From contig JAGTXZ010000019.1 in NCBI GenBank assembly GCA_018398575.1, forward strand, positions 1,116,001 through 1,180,000: a stretch of DNA of 64,000 nucleotides, in the 5' to 3' direction. A program made the position numbers and the translations under genes. Positions within the stretch are counted from its first letter, which is position 1; each line of letters starts with the position of its first letter. A model generated the notes under the pieces. The model did no database searches, had not been told where the DNA came from, and worked only from the letters and a program-made list of their open reading frames with translations. Below are positions 22,646 to 33,108 of the stretch, in pieces. Origin of the DNA: Ampelomyces quisqualis (Eukaryota; Ascomycota; Dothideomycetes; Pleosporales; Phaeosphaeriaceae).

Positions 22646-24162
22646 TTACTTGAACTCGGCCATGAATTCCTGGTGGAACTTGACCAACCTGTTTGTCCAC
22701 TCGGTTCCAGGAGCAAGGAATGTTGTCCTGAAATGCAGTGTGCCCTCCTTTTGCCCGAAGCCTGAACCAGCAACCACACACACGCCCGTAGCGTCGAGCA
22801 TGCGGAAGCAGTAAAACTCATCGGGCTCGCGGCCCTCTTTCTTTGCCTGCTCAATGGCCTTTTGTGGGAGTGTGATGGTTGGGAAGAGGTACATGGAGCC
22901 CTGGAATATCGATTAGTGACTGTCCGTGTTGATGTGTGATGGCGTGAACGTACTTGAGGTTTATCGCATTTCACGCCCTCCATACGCTTGAATGCCTCGT
23001 ACAACGCGTACGCACGCTCCTTGAGGCCGGCAAATATGGTGTCGTATTCCTTCTTGTAGAGCTCGTAGCTCGGTTCGCCCTCCTTGGGGGGGTTGACCAT
23101 CATCTCAACGATGCACTGCCCGATCACCGGCGGGCAAAGCTGGATGGAGATGAACTTGTAGACCTCCTGCGCAACCTCTGGTTCGAAGCCAATCAACTCA
23201 AAGTATCCGCCTCGGTGACCACACTCGCCGACCATGCCCTTGGATGTCGAGTGTAGCGAGGCCAGCTCGATGTGGTCGTACTTTCCTGGCTCGCTCTTTT
23301 GGAGGTCGCGCAGTGCCTTCTTGAAGGAGATGAACTCGCCAATGAAGACGTTTGTCTGGTAGACTTCGTCTGCGATGACGACGACGCGCTTTTCAGCGGC
23401 GAACTTGAGCACGGCCTTGATGTCGTCGGCCGGTAGCGACGCACCCGTCGGGTTGCCAGGGTTGATTACGCAGATGGCCTTGACGTCTGTGCCCTCGGCG
23501 ATGGCTTTGTCGTATGCAGTGGTGATGGATTCCAATGAAGTACCCCAGGCCTGCTCCTCGTTGAGGTAGTATGGCACAACGCGGGCGTCGAGGATGGACA
23601 GCGTGGCGGTGTAGAGGGGATATTGCGGGATGGGGACCATGATTCCGGTCTCGGGCTTTGCACAGATGGTGTGCAGGAGGGTGTTTACGCCGGACGAGGC
23701 GCCGTTGCTGAGGTAGACGTTCTCGAAGCTCGCTGGGTAGCCATCTCGTCGCTCAATGTACTCGGCAACACTTTGCCTGATTCCTGGCGCTCCCTGGCTC
23801 TGGCTGTAGGCGCCCACGCTCTTGACGTCCTTCAACAGCTTCTTCGCCCTCGCGATGACATCTGACTTGTAGCCCAGGCTGTCGGTGAGCACGTCTTCAT
23901 GCTCCAGCAGTCCGGGGTTCTCCAGCAGACTGGCGACCTGTCTGAAGAATGTGATGGGCTTCTGGTCCAGTTGTTGGGGGTTGCCGATGTTGGCTGCGAT
24001 GACAGTGTCGAATGGCAGGTCCTTGGCTTCGCCCTTGGCCAGCCGCGCGCGGTACTGCTCCGACTTGACGGCTAGTTCGCCGCGAACAGCATACTTGGCG
24101 GCGCGGATGTGTGGGTTGATGTTGTCAAGGTTCAAGACCTTGTGCGAGCTTCCCGACGACAT
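22646..24162 (-). CDS. Alanine aminotransferase
   Basis: Exons 24162-22954 and 22900-22646 with a 53-bp phase-0 intron give 487 residues. The enzyme interconverts alanine and 2-oxoglutarate with pyruvate and glutamate, using PLP. Landmarks: YSQSQGAPGIRQSVAEYIE, INPGNPTG, VIADEVYQTNVF and the PLP lysine at about 308 in LHSTSKGMVGECGHRGGY; after the junction GSMYLFPTITLP and GFGQKEGTLHFRTTFL. I chose ATG 24162 (ACCATGT context, MSSGSSHKVLNLDNINP). An in-frame ATG at 24381 would add 73 Arg-rich residues that look like a mitochondrial presequence, so two isoforms are possible. The frame runs open into the intron, but only the spliced form has the conserved C-terminus. Confidence 0.93.
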
Positions 24163-24880
24163 GGTTCGGATTGTGTTGGGGGTCAACACTGGCGGAAAAT
24201 GAGCATGGTTCAGAGGCCGAGGCCGTGAGCTTTTTTTATGCTGCGCGCGTGGCGCCCCACTACGAGCACAGCGCCGTGTCCCGCCGTATCCGTGCCGTGG
24301 TCCATGACGGGGACCCTGACCGGACAGAAAGGCGAGTGGAAGACAGATAGTCGGTACATACCTCTGAGACCACCGGCGCATGGCCGCGTCCGTGTCCCCC
24401 CGACGTTGGCGCGCAGTGACCTGATGGCTGATGACGGACCCAGAAGCCGAGCCGATGACGGCGTCATATTGGAGAGGACCCTGCGGCTACAGTGCTACCG
24501 CCGGGACGAAACAGGACAAATACCTACACGAGTGCGAGGGAAAAGAAACAGACCAACGTAAAAGCAGTGCCCCGTCGCGCAGCTCACCGCACCCTTCACG
24601 AGCCGCATCAAGACGCTACGCCGAGTGCGGGAGCTCGGGCCACTAGGTCGAGATAAGAAGAAAGACAGAGGTGCTGTGCTGCCACATGCTATCAGTCATT
24701 TGATACTGTAGCAAGAGGCTCGCACCACATGACCTCCATCGTACCCACGGCAAGCACTTTCGACGGCGAACTTGAACGTGCTCCGTGGCATCAGCTTTTG
24801 TTCCTCCAGCGACCAATACGCTGGGCGGGTCTAAGTCTACAGTGCTGCATCATTACACCTTCTCTCCTTCCTGCCGCCCT
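24163..24880. other. Promoter of the alanine aminotransferase gene and 3' end of RPN7
   Basis: Both neighbours are on the minus strand. The first 219 bases form the possible presequence-coding extension of the aminotransferase. Nothing else is supported. Confidence 0.5.
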
Positions 24881-26437
24881 CTAGCCACGCTCGCTGCCCC
24901 TCAACCTGACCGATTGACCGTACTTCTGCAGCTTGGTGATGAGCTGGTCACCCTGCTTGACCACATCTGCGTACTGCTTGTTCTTGTCGTCGGGGCGGTT
25001 GGTCTCGATGATGCCCTTGACACGGTCGATGGTGCAAGGGATGCGATCTGCGGCAATGAACTTGGCGAGGTCCCTGCTGAAGTCAGTACATGGCACCTAG
25101 GCTCAGGGTCGTTGGACACTCACTTGTCCAGGAAGTCGACAGTGACACCAAAGTCATTGGCCATGCTCTGCAGACCGACAACCCGGTACGACTGAAGCAG
25201 CTGCTGGTAGCTCCGCAGACGCATCTCGCGAACGTACCAGCCGCGGTGCTCGTAGAGGTAGCGATCTTGGCTGAGAAAATGGACCTCGACCTCGCCGAGC
25301 GCACCAAAGAAGCTCTTGTAGTCGCCCTCGTACAAGCTCTTGACCAGCTTGGAAAGGGGCGTGAAGTCAACCGGTACCTCTTTGTCCTGCTGTCCGCCGA
25401 GGGTGGTGAGGTTGACGGCGGTTGGCACTGGAGTTGCTGTTGAGCCGGAAGCATCTGTCATCTCCTCATCCCCGGCAGCTGGACCTGCTGATACCTGACC
25501 AGTGAGGGCAGATAGCTTCTCCTCTCCGCTGCCGACAATGGCCTTGATCTCCGGCGCGTCGACAACCTTTGACTTGAAGTCGACGCGCTTCAGTGACACG
25601 GACCCTGCGAGTATCGCGTAGATGACCAAGTTCGAGTAGCTGCATAGTTCGTAGCTGGTGAAGGTTGACAAGCTGTCCAGCAGCAGCGGAGCAGCCTGGA
25701 GATGTGACCGCACGGTGAGGTAGTGTAGACCAGTGTATGCCTTGAGACGGTTGCGGCGGTCCCAGTCACCTCCGCTCTCTACCAAAGTCCCCGCCCTGTC
25801 GATGCTCTTCTTTGCCAACACTCTGTCGCCGAAGAAGAGGGCGACTCGTATTATGGCAAGGACGAGGTCGATTTTGGTCCCAAGGATGCCCGTCTTCTCG
25901 AACATGGCCTCGTAGCTGGAAATGGCCTTGTCCTGGCGCTAGTTAGTATGCGCCCAGGAAGTCTCGGCCCAAGTGCTGTACCTTGTCGCCTATGCGGTTG
26001 TAGAGCTCCGCTCGCTTTCCCCGAGCTGCTTGCACTTCCGTGTCGCCCGCCTTCTCCGCCGCCTCGTCCTCCTCTTTCTGTATTGCCTCGAGCTCCTTCT
26101 CGTTTTCTGCCCGCAGGCTCTCGTACCGCTTCTCGTCCCACGACAGGGGCACTTCCAGCGAAGGGTTTCTGGTGGCAAGCATGTTTGCGATGCTGGCGGA
26201 CCGTCTCCGGTTGCTGGTTGGCTGGTCTGCTGCACCCTCGCCCGGCGCATTCAGGACGCCGTCGGCCGGGTGGGCGAGGTAGCGGTAGAGCGGCGCCATT
26301 TTGTGCTCCGTGATGGCATCTTCGACCGCCGTGAGCGACGACTGCTTGCTTTGTTTGGAGGCGGCGGGATTGGTCAGCTGGAAGATGCTCTGGGCCAGCT
26401 GGAGGTCCGGGAGCTTGGCGAACTGAGGGTCACCCAT
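24881..26437 (-). CDS. RPN7: 26S proteasome regulatory subunit Rpn7
   Basis: Exons 26437-25982, 25932-25124 and 25073-24881 give 485 residues. Rpn7 is a scaffold subunit of the proteasome lid. The protein starts MGDPQFAKLPDLQLAQ, has a charged helix (EKELEAIQKEEDEAAEKAG), TPR-like repeats from AELYNRIGDKDKAISSYEAM, and a C-terminal PCI domain (LVKSLYEGDYKSFF, RYLYEHRGWYVREMRLR, ending near DLAKFIAADRIPCTIDRVKG). Intron 1 has a perfect TACTAAC branch site; splicing it restores the TPR. A 30-residue Ser/Thr/Ala/Pro insertion (around MTDASGSTATPVPTA) lies before the PCI part. Start shares a 332-bp promoter with ABD1. Confidence 0.95.
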
Positions 26438-26769
26438 TTTGGCTGTGTGTGGGGGTCGAGAGGGTGGTGTTGGTGCTCTTGGGCGGTGGGTGGCAGCGTG
26501 GAGCTATGTACCGAGTACGCGATGATGCGGGCGGAAGCGGCCTTGGCGGTGCGAGGCTCGCGTCTCTCAGTGGGGACGGGTAGCTCTTCCTTTCCCCAGA
26601 ACACACACAGCTTGTCCAACCTGCGCAATTCTTCTACACGTCACTTGAATACCCTGCACCACCAAGCGTAGCTATCCTCCGCGGCTCAAGCACGCGACTA
26701 GCGAGCTGTGGTAGACCGAATACATATCCTGGGCCGGACGGGTGCATCCCCCCCGACAGAGACTCAGCC
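26438..26769. promoter_or_regulatory. Bidirectional promoter between RPN7 and ABD1
   Basis: Only 332 bp separate the two divergent start codons. GGTGGCA at 26489-26495 matches the core of the yeast proteasome element (GGTGGCAAA) about 55 bp upstream of the RPN7 start. With seven bases this may be chance. Confidence 0.45.
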
Positions 26770-28170
26770 ATGACAGGCCGGCCGGACCAGGGCAAGAAGC
26801 GCGCGCGCTCACCATCAAGGTCGCCGTCGAGATCGCCACCACGACAGCGGAAGCGCCCCGGTGCTGGTACTCGACTTAGCGCAGCCGACCGAGAAGCCGC
26901 GCGCAAACGGCAGCAGGAACGCGAGCACGAGGCAGAGAAGAGAGCCCAGCAAGAGGCTGCGCAGCGAGGCGTCCACGATGTCGTCAAACAGCACTACAAC
27001 ATGGTGCCAGAGCGCGGTCGCGAGTTCCGCAAGACAGACAGCAAGATCAAGGGACTGCGCTCCTTCAACAACTGGGTCAAATCGTCTACCATCCAAAAGT
27101 TCATGGGCGACGAGCGCAATCTACGGATTCTAGACATTGGCTGCGGCAAGGGTGGCGATCTTCAGAAGTGGCAGGCCTCACGCAAGGTTGAGCTCTACGT
27201 TGGCTGTGACCCAGCAGACGTCTCGATCAAGCAGGCCAAGGACCGCTACGCCGAGATGCAGCGGAAGTCGCGTCGCATTTTCCACGCCGAATTCTACGCC
27301 AAGGACTGCTTCGGCGAGTGGTTAGGAGACATACCCATCATCAAGGACGTCGGCATCGACCCGGCCGCCGGGCCCGGCAACGCCATGAACCAGCGCTGGG
27401 GTGGTGGAGGCTGGGACATGGTCACGATGATGTTCTGCATGCATTATGCGTTTGAGAGCGAGGACAAGGCCAAGGGCATGCTCAGGAACGTCTCGGGCGC
27501 GCTCAAGAAAGGCGGTCGCTTCATTGGCTGCATTCCCAACTCAGACGTCCTAACCCAGAAGGTCATGGAGCACCACAAGGCCCGAGGCACCGCCCCGGTG
27601 GAACCGGACGGCGCTGCAGACGCCGAAGAGGACGACCGGCCGGCGTTTGCAAGCGACGACGAGGACGACTGGGACCCCGAGAAGAGCCTCGACAGTCCCA
27701 AGCCAAACGGCTCGCAACACGCCGACGGGGATGCGCATGGGGAGACCAAGGACAAGACTGGCAAGCCAGCGAACAAGAACGACAGCGAAGAGGGAGAAGT
27801 CGACGAGGAAGGCTTCAGATTCGGCAACAGCATCTACAGTGTCCGTTTCCCCGGCAAAACCCCGGCTGACGGCACATTTCGACCGCCCTATGGCTGGAAG
27901 TACTTCTACTTCCTCGAGGAAGCTGTCGAAGCGCCCGAATATGTAGTTCCATGGGAAGCGTTCCGTGCGCTCGCAGAAGATTACAACCTCGAGCTGCAGT
28001 ATCGGAAGCCTTTCCGGGAGGTCTGGGACGAGCAGAAAGACGACCCGGAGCTTGGCCCGTTGAGCGAACGCATGGGCGTGCGAGACAGGCGCACGGGTAG
28101 ATTGCTATCAACGGAAGAGGATCTGGAGGCTGCCGACTTCTACCACACTTTCTGCTTCTACAAGGTCTGA
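26770..28170 (+). CDS. ABD1: mRNA cap guanine-N7 methyltransferase Abd1
   Basis: One exon, 466 residues. Abd1 methylates the guanine cap of nascent mRNA with S-adenosylmethionine in the nucleus. The N-terminus is Arg/Ser/Pro-rich and basic. The catalytic domain starts near VHDVVKQHYNMVPERGREFR; the SAM-binding motif is LRILDIGCGKGGDLQKW, followed by YVGCDPADVSIKQAKDRY, WDMVTMMFCMHYAFES and GGRFIGCIPNSDVL. An acidic insertion of about 75 residues (DDEDDWDPEKSLDSP and on) lies within the domain before GNSIYSVRFPG. It ends DFYHTFCFYKV. Diverges from RPN7. Confidence 0.95.
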   Translation: MTGRPDQGKKRARSPSRSPSRSPPRQRKRPGAGTRLSAADREAARKRQQEREHEAEKRAQQEAAQRGVHDVVKQHYNMVPERGREFRKTDSKIKGLRSFNNWVKSSTIQKFMGDERNLRILDIGCGKGGDLQKWQASRKVELYVGCDPADVSIKQAKDRYAEMQRKSRRIFHAEFYAKDCFGEWLGDIPIIKDVGIDPAAGPGNAMNQRWGGGGWDMVTMMFCMHYAFESEDKAKGMLRNVSGALKKGGRFIGCIPNSDVLTQKVMEHHKARGTAPVEPDGAADAEEDDRPAFASDDEDDWDPEKSLDSPKPNGSQHADGDAHGETKDKTGKPANKNDSEEGEVDEEGFRFGNSIYSVRFPGKTPADGTFRPPYGWKYFYFLEEAVEAPEYVVPWEAFRALAEDYNLELQYRKPFREVWDEQKDDPELGPLSERMGVRDRRTGRLLSTEEDLEAADFYHTFCFYKV

Positions 28171-28562
28171 TGTACGGAGTACTTGGTGGGCGGTGGTCTC
28201 TTGGCGTTCGGCGCATGAGGCGGGCGATGATTGAAACGCCCCTGTGCTTGTACAAATGCGGCGTCATGGAAGAGTCGCAGCAGTGGCAGCTAGATGTACA
28301 GGAATCATCACAGGTAGCGAATACCCAACAATCACATGCGCGTCGCCATGTTTCGCGTGACTTGGTGCCGAAGCGCCCGCGCGGCGCGTGGATTGCCTCG
28401 GCTCGAGTCTCGTGTTGCGCTGCGCTTCTCCACACCCCTTTCAACTAACCCAACGACTCCTTTCACTTACATCAAGAGCTTGATAACGCCAGCCGAAGCT
28501 GGACCTGTCGCCTGCTCGCCTCATCCTACAGATCCGTGTCGGCGATCCAAGAAGCAGACAAA
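28171..28562. other. Intergenic region between ABD1 and PEX11
   Basis: It starts with TACGGAGTAC at 28173-28182, two bases after the ABD1 stop. The remainder should be the PEX11 promoter; no gene seen. Confidence 0.5.
28173..28182 (+). repeat. TACGGAGTAC decamer
   Basis: Exact copy, two bases after the ABD1 stop codon. Confidence 0.7.
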
Positions 28563-29326
28563 ATGGTTGCAGACGCTCTGATGTACCACCCGACGGTGGC
28601 GCATTACTTGAAGTTCATTGCGACAACGGGTATGTCGACGTATCTAGCCCCCGTCCTCAACACCTCACGTGCTGAAGCTCGCCAGTCGGCCGCGACAAGC
28701 TGCTCCGCACGCTGCAGTACTTCTCGCGCTTCCTCGCATGGTATCTCTACCGCACGAACCGGCCCATGTCCACCATTGCGCCCTTTGAAGCCACCAAGAA
28801 GCAATTCGGCGCAACCCGCAAGCTCATGCGCGTCGGCAAATTCGTCGAGCACTTCCGCGCCGCCGCCGTCGCCAGCGACGCCAAATCCATGGACCCCGTG
28901 CTGCGCTTCACCACCATCGGCCGCCAGCTCGGCTACGCCGCCTACATGTTGCTCGACAACGCGTGCGTGCTGGACGCGACTGCCATCCGCAAGTTTGGCG
29001 CCGCGCCGAGGCTGCTGCGCGAGGGCTATCGCGCATGGTTCACTGGCCTGTCCTTCTCCATTGCCTCGGGGCTGTACTCGTACTACCATCTGTCGCTGCG
29101 CACCAAGGCTATTGCCTCGAGCGCGGATCCGGAGAAGGTCGTCGAGAGCAAGAAGGTCGACAAGGACCTCAATGCTGTCAAGATGCAGCTGCTGAGTGAT
29201 CTGTGCGACATTACGATTCCGAGTAGCGCGTTGGGGTGGGTCGAGTTGGATGATGGGATTGTGGGCTTGGCCGGTACGACGAGTAGTTTGTTGGGGGTGT
29301 GGGGGCAGTGGAGGAAGACGGCGTAG
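28563..29326 (+). CDS. PEX11: Peroxisomal membrane protein Pex11
   Basis: Exons 28563-28629 and 28686-29326 with a 56-bp phase-1 intron give 235 residues. Pex11 bends the peroxisomal membrane and drives peroxisome elongation and division. The junction restores ATTVGRDKLLRTLQYFSRF, the N-terminal amphipathic helix typical of the family. Further landmarks are KQFGATRKLMRVGKFVEHF, DPVLRFTTIGRQLGYAAYM and a hydrophobic C-terminus (GLAGTTSSLLGVWGQW). The ATG at 28563 follows AAA and gives the usual length. Confidence 0.93.
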
Positions 29327-30614
29327 AGGGGTGCCTTGATGTCTTCATACCATCCCGCTTGCCATGTGGTCAGTGAGTTCCGGCCATTCTCGCCAGCCTC
29401 GTCACGCACTACCGTGTTTCATCACATTCAAGCCCTACGCATCCCGTGACTTCGCCTCGCCCCCAATACGCTTGAATCTGGCCCCTGCAGCTGCTTGACA
29501 GCAGCATGCCAAGTGCCATACGACATGCCTCGGGAGCCGGGACCCGTGGGACAACCCCGATGGGCCATGGTGCATGCTCAACGTTCAGATCGTCGACACT
29601 TTACCTACAAAGAATAATCGCGAGGTGGCCACACCCCAGACAACGTTTGACGGTGCAGTCTTCGGCAGCAACTCTTGCGACATGGACCGTTACTGTAACC
29701 ACGCGCTACAACCGCACATGTTGTGCTTAAGCCTTAAGCGAACTACCGGTAGTCTAGAAATTCGCCTCTGCAAGTACAGTAAGAGCTCGCTTGCTGCAAA
29801 TAATGCTTACCCTTCAAGGTGGTACGGGTTTCAAGCGACCAGTAGAAAATGGTCACGGGCTTGTGCATGCTTGTCCTAGCAATATACGTCACGTACCAAC
29901 ACTGAACAGACGCAAGTACGTAGAGTTACGGTCCACCTTTGCTCATGAGTCGTGCCATGTCTGTCTGCTCTTCCGTCCTTATTAGCTCGACATCACTAGC
30001 CAAAAGGAGCTCCGAAAGTCGTCTTAGGAAACAAGGTTCCGCTGTCTGTTTCATGGCCGGACGCCAGTGGCTACAACTTAAGGCCGTTCTGTAGAGCGCC
30101 CACCAATCAGGACCCTACAATGCTTGCAGACCTTCGCATCGCGAAGACACCCCCCGATTTTAGACAAGTATTGACTTTGAACTTATCGCATAGGTGAATC
30201 AACCATCTGCCATTTCCACACCATGGTTGCATAGTATTTTACGGTTTTGCCACGTCCTGGTCGAGCGCCATTCTCCGGGCACCGAAAGCAGCCTGCCAAT
30301 GCATACTGGCTGGAACCAAGACCGAACCCCCTGGTTGGTGACCTATCGGCAAAAACACTGCACACCAAGTTTTCGGTCCCACGGCAATCTCTAGCCCTGA
30401 ATCGCTTTTGCGCTTATATTGCCGCCCTCTCCCCAGCCTCGTTCGGAGGAGAGATCCGTGTACTGTGCTACCAGCATTTACACAAGTACCAATACGAGGC
30501 TCCTCACCATCGCGGCCCTCTTTGGTACGGAACATGTAGGAGCAGGAACATCAAGCTATCATTAACAATTCCTCCACTTTCGCCTCTTGCGCTGGACTGC
30601 AAAAAGCCGTAACC
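29327..30614. other. Intergenic region between PEX11 and the rhodopsin-like gene
   Basis: 1.3 kb without a supportable gene. Several 60-120-codon frames (for example 30247-30612) have no domain and overlap each other. Ordinary base composition; no repeats seen. Confidence 0.5.
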
Positions 30615-32174
30615 ATGATCTTCACTGGCGAACCACGAAACCATCCGGACAATGCTGATCTACCCAACATCAATCAACCCGCAACGATAATCGGCGTCAC
30701 CATTAGTTTCCTGGTAGGTCCTTTGTGCTATTCATTCTTTTTGAACACCGCTCATCTCATCTACAGTCGTTGGGCATCATCGCTATTAGCCTGCGTCTAT
30801 GGGTGCGCATTCGTGACAACCTCTGGGGCTGGGATGATTTCTTTGTCATGCTTGCTGGCATTGCAAGTGCCTTGGGAGACACCTTTGTCTGCCTCAGTAA
30901 GTTTTCCGTGGCTTGGTAGGCCGATTAGTCTGACTGAAACTCCAGTGCCTGGGGACGGTTTGGGATTACACTTGTGGACGCTCAGAAGAGGAACAATGTC
31001 TCAATATTTCAAGGTATGTTGAACTGCACTTGGACGTGGTTTCAAACCTCACCTGCTGACGTGTTGGCAGCACGTCTACATCACCAACACAGCCTACTGT
31101 TGCAGTGCCACATTTATCAAGCTTGCCATCCTTTTTCAGTATCTTCGTCTGTTCGCCGAAACCGCACCATCCACATCCACTGCTCAGTACCGTCTGGCCT
31201 GTCGAGTCACCTACTGTTGCATCATCTTGAGCACATTGTGGGGTTTAACCTTCTTCCTCTTAGCACTGTGCTCCTGTAATCCCATTGCCAAAAATTGGAA
31301 CCTTAAGCTAGATGGTACCTGCATCGGATGGGGCAGTAAAGAACCTGACGAGTTCTTCGAGATGTTTGCCGGTCACTCAGCTAGCAACATGGTGCTGGAC
31401 TTGCTGGTGTTGCTCACTCCTGTCCCGTTTTTGAGCATGCTACGGATCGCCGGCAAAAGCAAGGCTGGACTGATTACACTTTTCACATTGGGCATCATGT
31501 AAGTGGGCGCACGCCTGAGTAGTCGTACGTCAGACAAGATCTAACGCCATCGTAGTGTGTGCGCAGTTTCCATCGGCCGTTTGGTCTCGCTAGCGATTAC
31601 TCGGGCAGGCACAGTCCCCGTGCTCGACATGTCATTCCACACACCCTTGATCTACATCTTTTCCGTCCTCGAAGTCAACATTGCTATCATTGCCGCCTCC
31701 ATCCCCATCTTCTGGCCCGTGATCCAGACGTTCGCCACCAACAAGATCTGGGTCGTCAACGAAATCCAAGTTCAGTCCGAGAGTGTGAACCGAAGCAGCG
31801 TCCCTAAGCCTTGTGACATCTACCTCGGAGAACAAGGTCCTTGGGCCAAACTCGAAAGCAAAAGCGAATACAGTGACCAAATGAAACGACTCGACGTCGA
31901 CACAGCCGATCGCTATTCGCAAGAATCGCAACGCAATCTCTGCCGCCTTCCCAGCGTCGAAATCCCAGCTGGCAGCAGGACACGAAGTTCAAGCCGAACC
32001 CATAGTCGTAGCGCCAGCCGAGCCCATAGTCGTAGCGCAAGCCGAGCCCATGGTCGCAGCGATCGAAGCGACTGGTTCGCCGAAGTCGGCAGACAGACCA
32101 GTGCTGCGACGTCGCAGTCGAACAACATTGGCATGGTGGACGCCATTGCGATGCAAGAGAATATCAAGATTTGA
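30615..32174 (+). CDS. Fungal rhodopsin-like (PTH11-like) integral membrane protein
   Basis: Five exons (30615-30713, 30767-30896, 30946-31013, 31071-31498, 31556-32174) keep frame and give 447 residues. About seven membrane helices: ATIIGVTISFL/SLGIIAISLRLWVRI, DDFFVMLAGIASALGDTFVC, AYCCSATFIKLAILFQYLRL, YCCIILSTLWGLTFFLLALC, MVLDLLVLLTPVPFL, GLITLFTLGIIVCAVSIGRL and IYIFSVLEVNIAIIAASIPI. This is the layout of the large fungal rhodopsin-domain membrane family, which includes PTH11-type surface receptors and proteins of secondary-metabolite clusters. The C-terminal cytoplasmic tail is Arg/Ser-rich with a tandem 8-residue unit SRAHSRSA. Ligand unknown. No cysteine-rich CFEM domain precedes it. 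Confidence 0.8.
31974..32062 (+). repeat. 24-bp coding tandem repeat in the membrane protein tail
   Basis: About three units encode SRTHSRSA, SRAHSRSA and SRAHGRSD, near identical at the DNA level (AGCCGAGCCCATAGTCGTAG core). Confidence 0.75.
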
Positions 32175-33108
32175 GACAAGCAGTGTCTTTGAGAGACGCT
32201 ACTGCGTGATGTCGTTATATGCTTTGTTAGCGTGATACCCACACTCCATTTCCCCGCGTACACATGCGTAGATTCCCATAGACGGTGATAGAAAAATTTA
32301 AAACCGTACACCAGCCGTCGCAGAATCCCAGTGATTGACCATTTTTTCTTCTTTCTTTCTTTCTTTCTTTCTTTCTTCTTCTTCTTGGATCTCCACGCGT
32401 GAAGGTTGTTTTTTTCGGCTGGGAAATTGTGCCTTTTTTCGTCGCTTTCACGACGCTGTGACGGTTCCGCTTCCGAGTCTACACACTCTTGTGCATGGTT
32501 GGGCACAGCTCGAGTCGTCGGCGGAATCCACGCGCAATATGTATCGCTGCCTGTGGAATTGGCTTTGCGCATCATTACGTGTTGCGTCGATGCTGATCCC
32601 ACAGAAGCAAATGCAAGCTTTGCCATGGCCCGTGTACGCTAGCCGTTTGCGGAGGGTGCTTCGAGGCTTCGCGGGCTTGCTTGGGTCGCGGCAAAGCTTG
32701 GTCTGCGGAGACGACTGGAGTGGATTTCATTCAGGCATCAAACATGGATAGCTCGTCGCGATACCAGGTTGCGCGGTTCCGCGGCCGTGGTGAGAGAATC
32801 GACGACTCGGTATTCCCGCTGTGCTTTTGACACCTGCTGCATCGCATTCGGTCTTTCTGGATCAACTATTGGCTTTGAACAGCGCTTAGCTCCTTCAGCC
32901 GTGGCGATCACAAGGCCTTCGGGGATGGTGGCACAGCATGGGGGGGGGGGCAAGGTAGCGCGATTTTAGGGCGACGTCAATTTAAATATTTGCTGGTTGA
33001 TCAGCAGCCGCAAGTTCTTTACATGATCGCAACGGTCAGATCGCGAATCCTTGCGTGTAGCGGTTGTCAAGTACCTCTACCTACACACACTGGGTCACAA
33101 ACGCCGTC
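32175..33108. other. Intergenic region with a TTTC microsatellite
   Basis: A run of about seven TTTC units followed by TTC units occupies 32346-32386. A G10 tract lies at about 32940-32950. The rest is the promoter side of the MFS gene; no gene seen. Confidence 0.5.
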
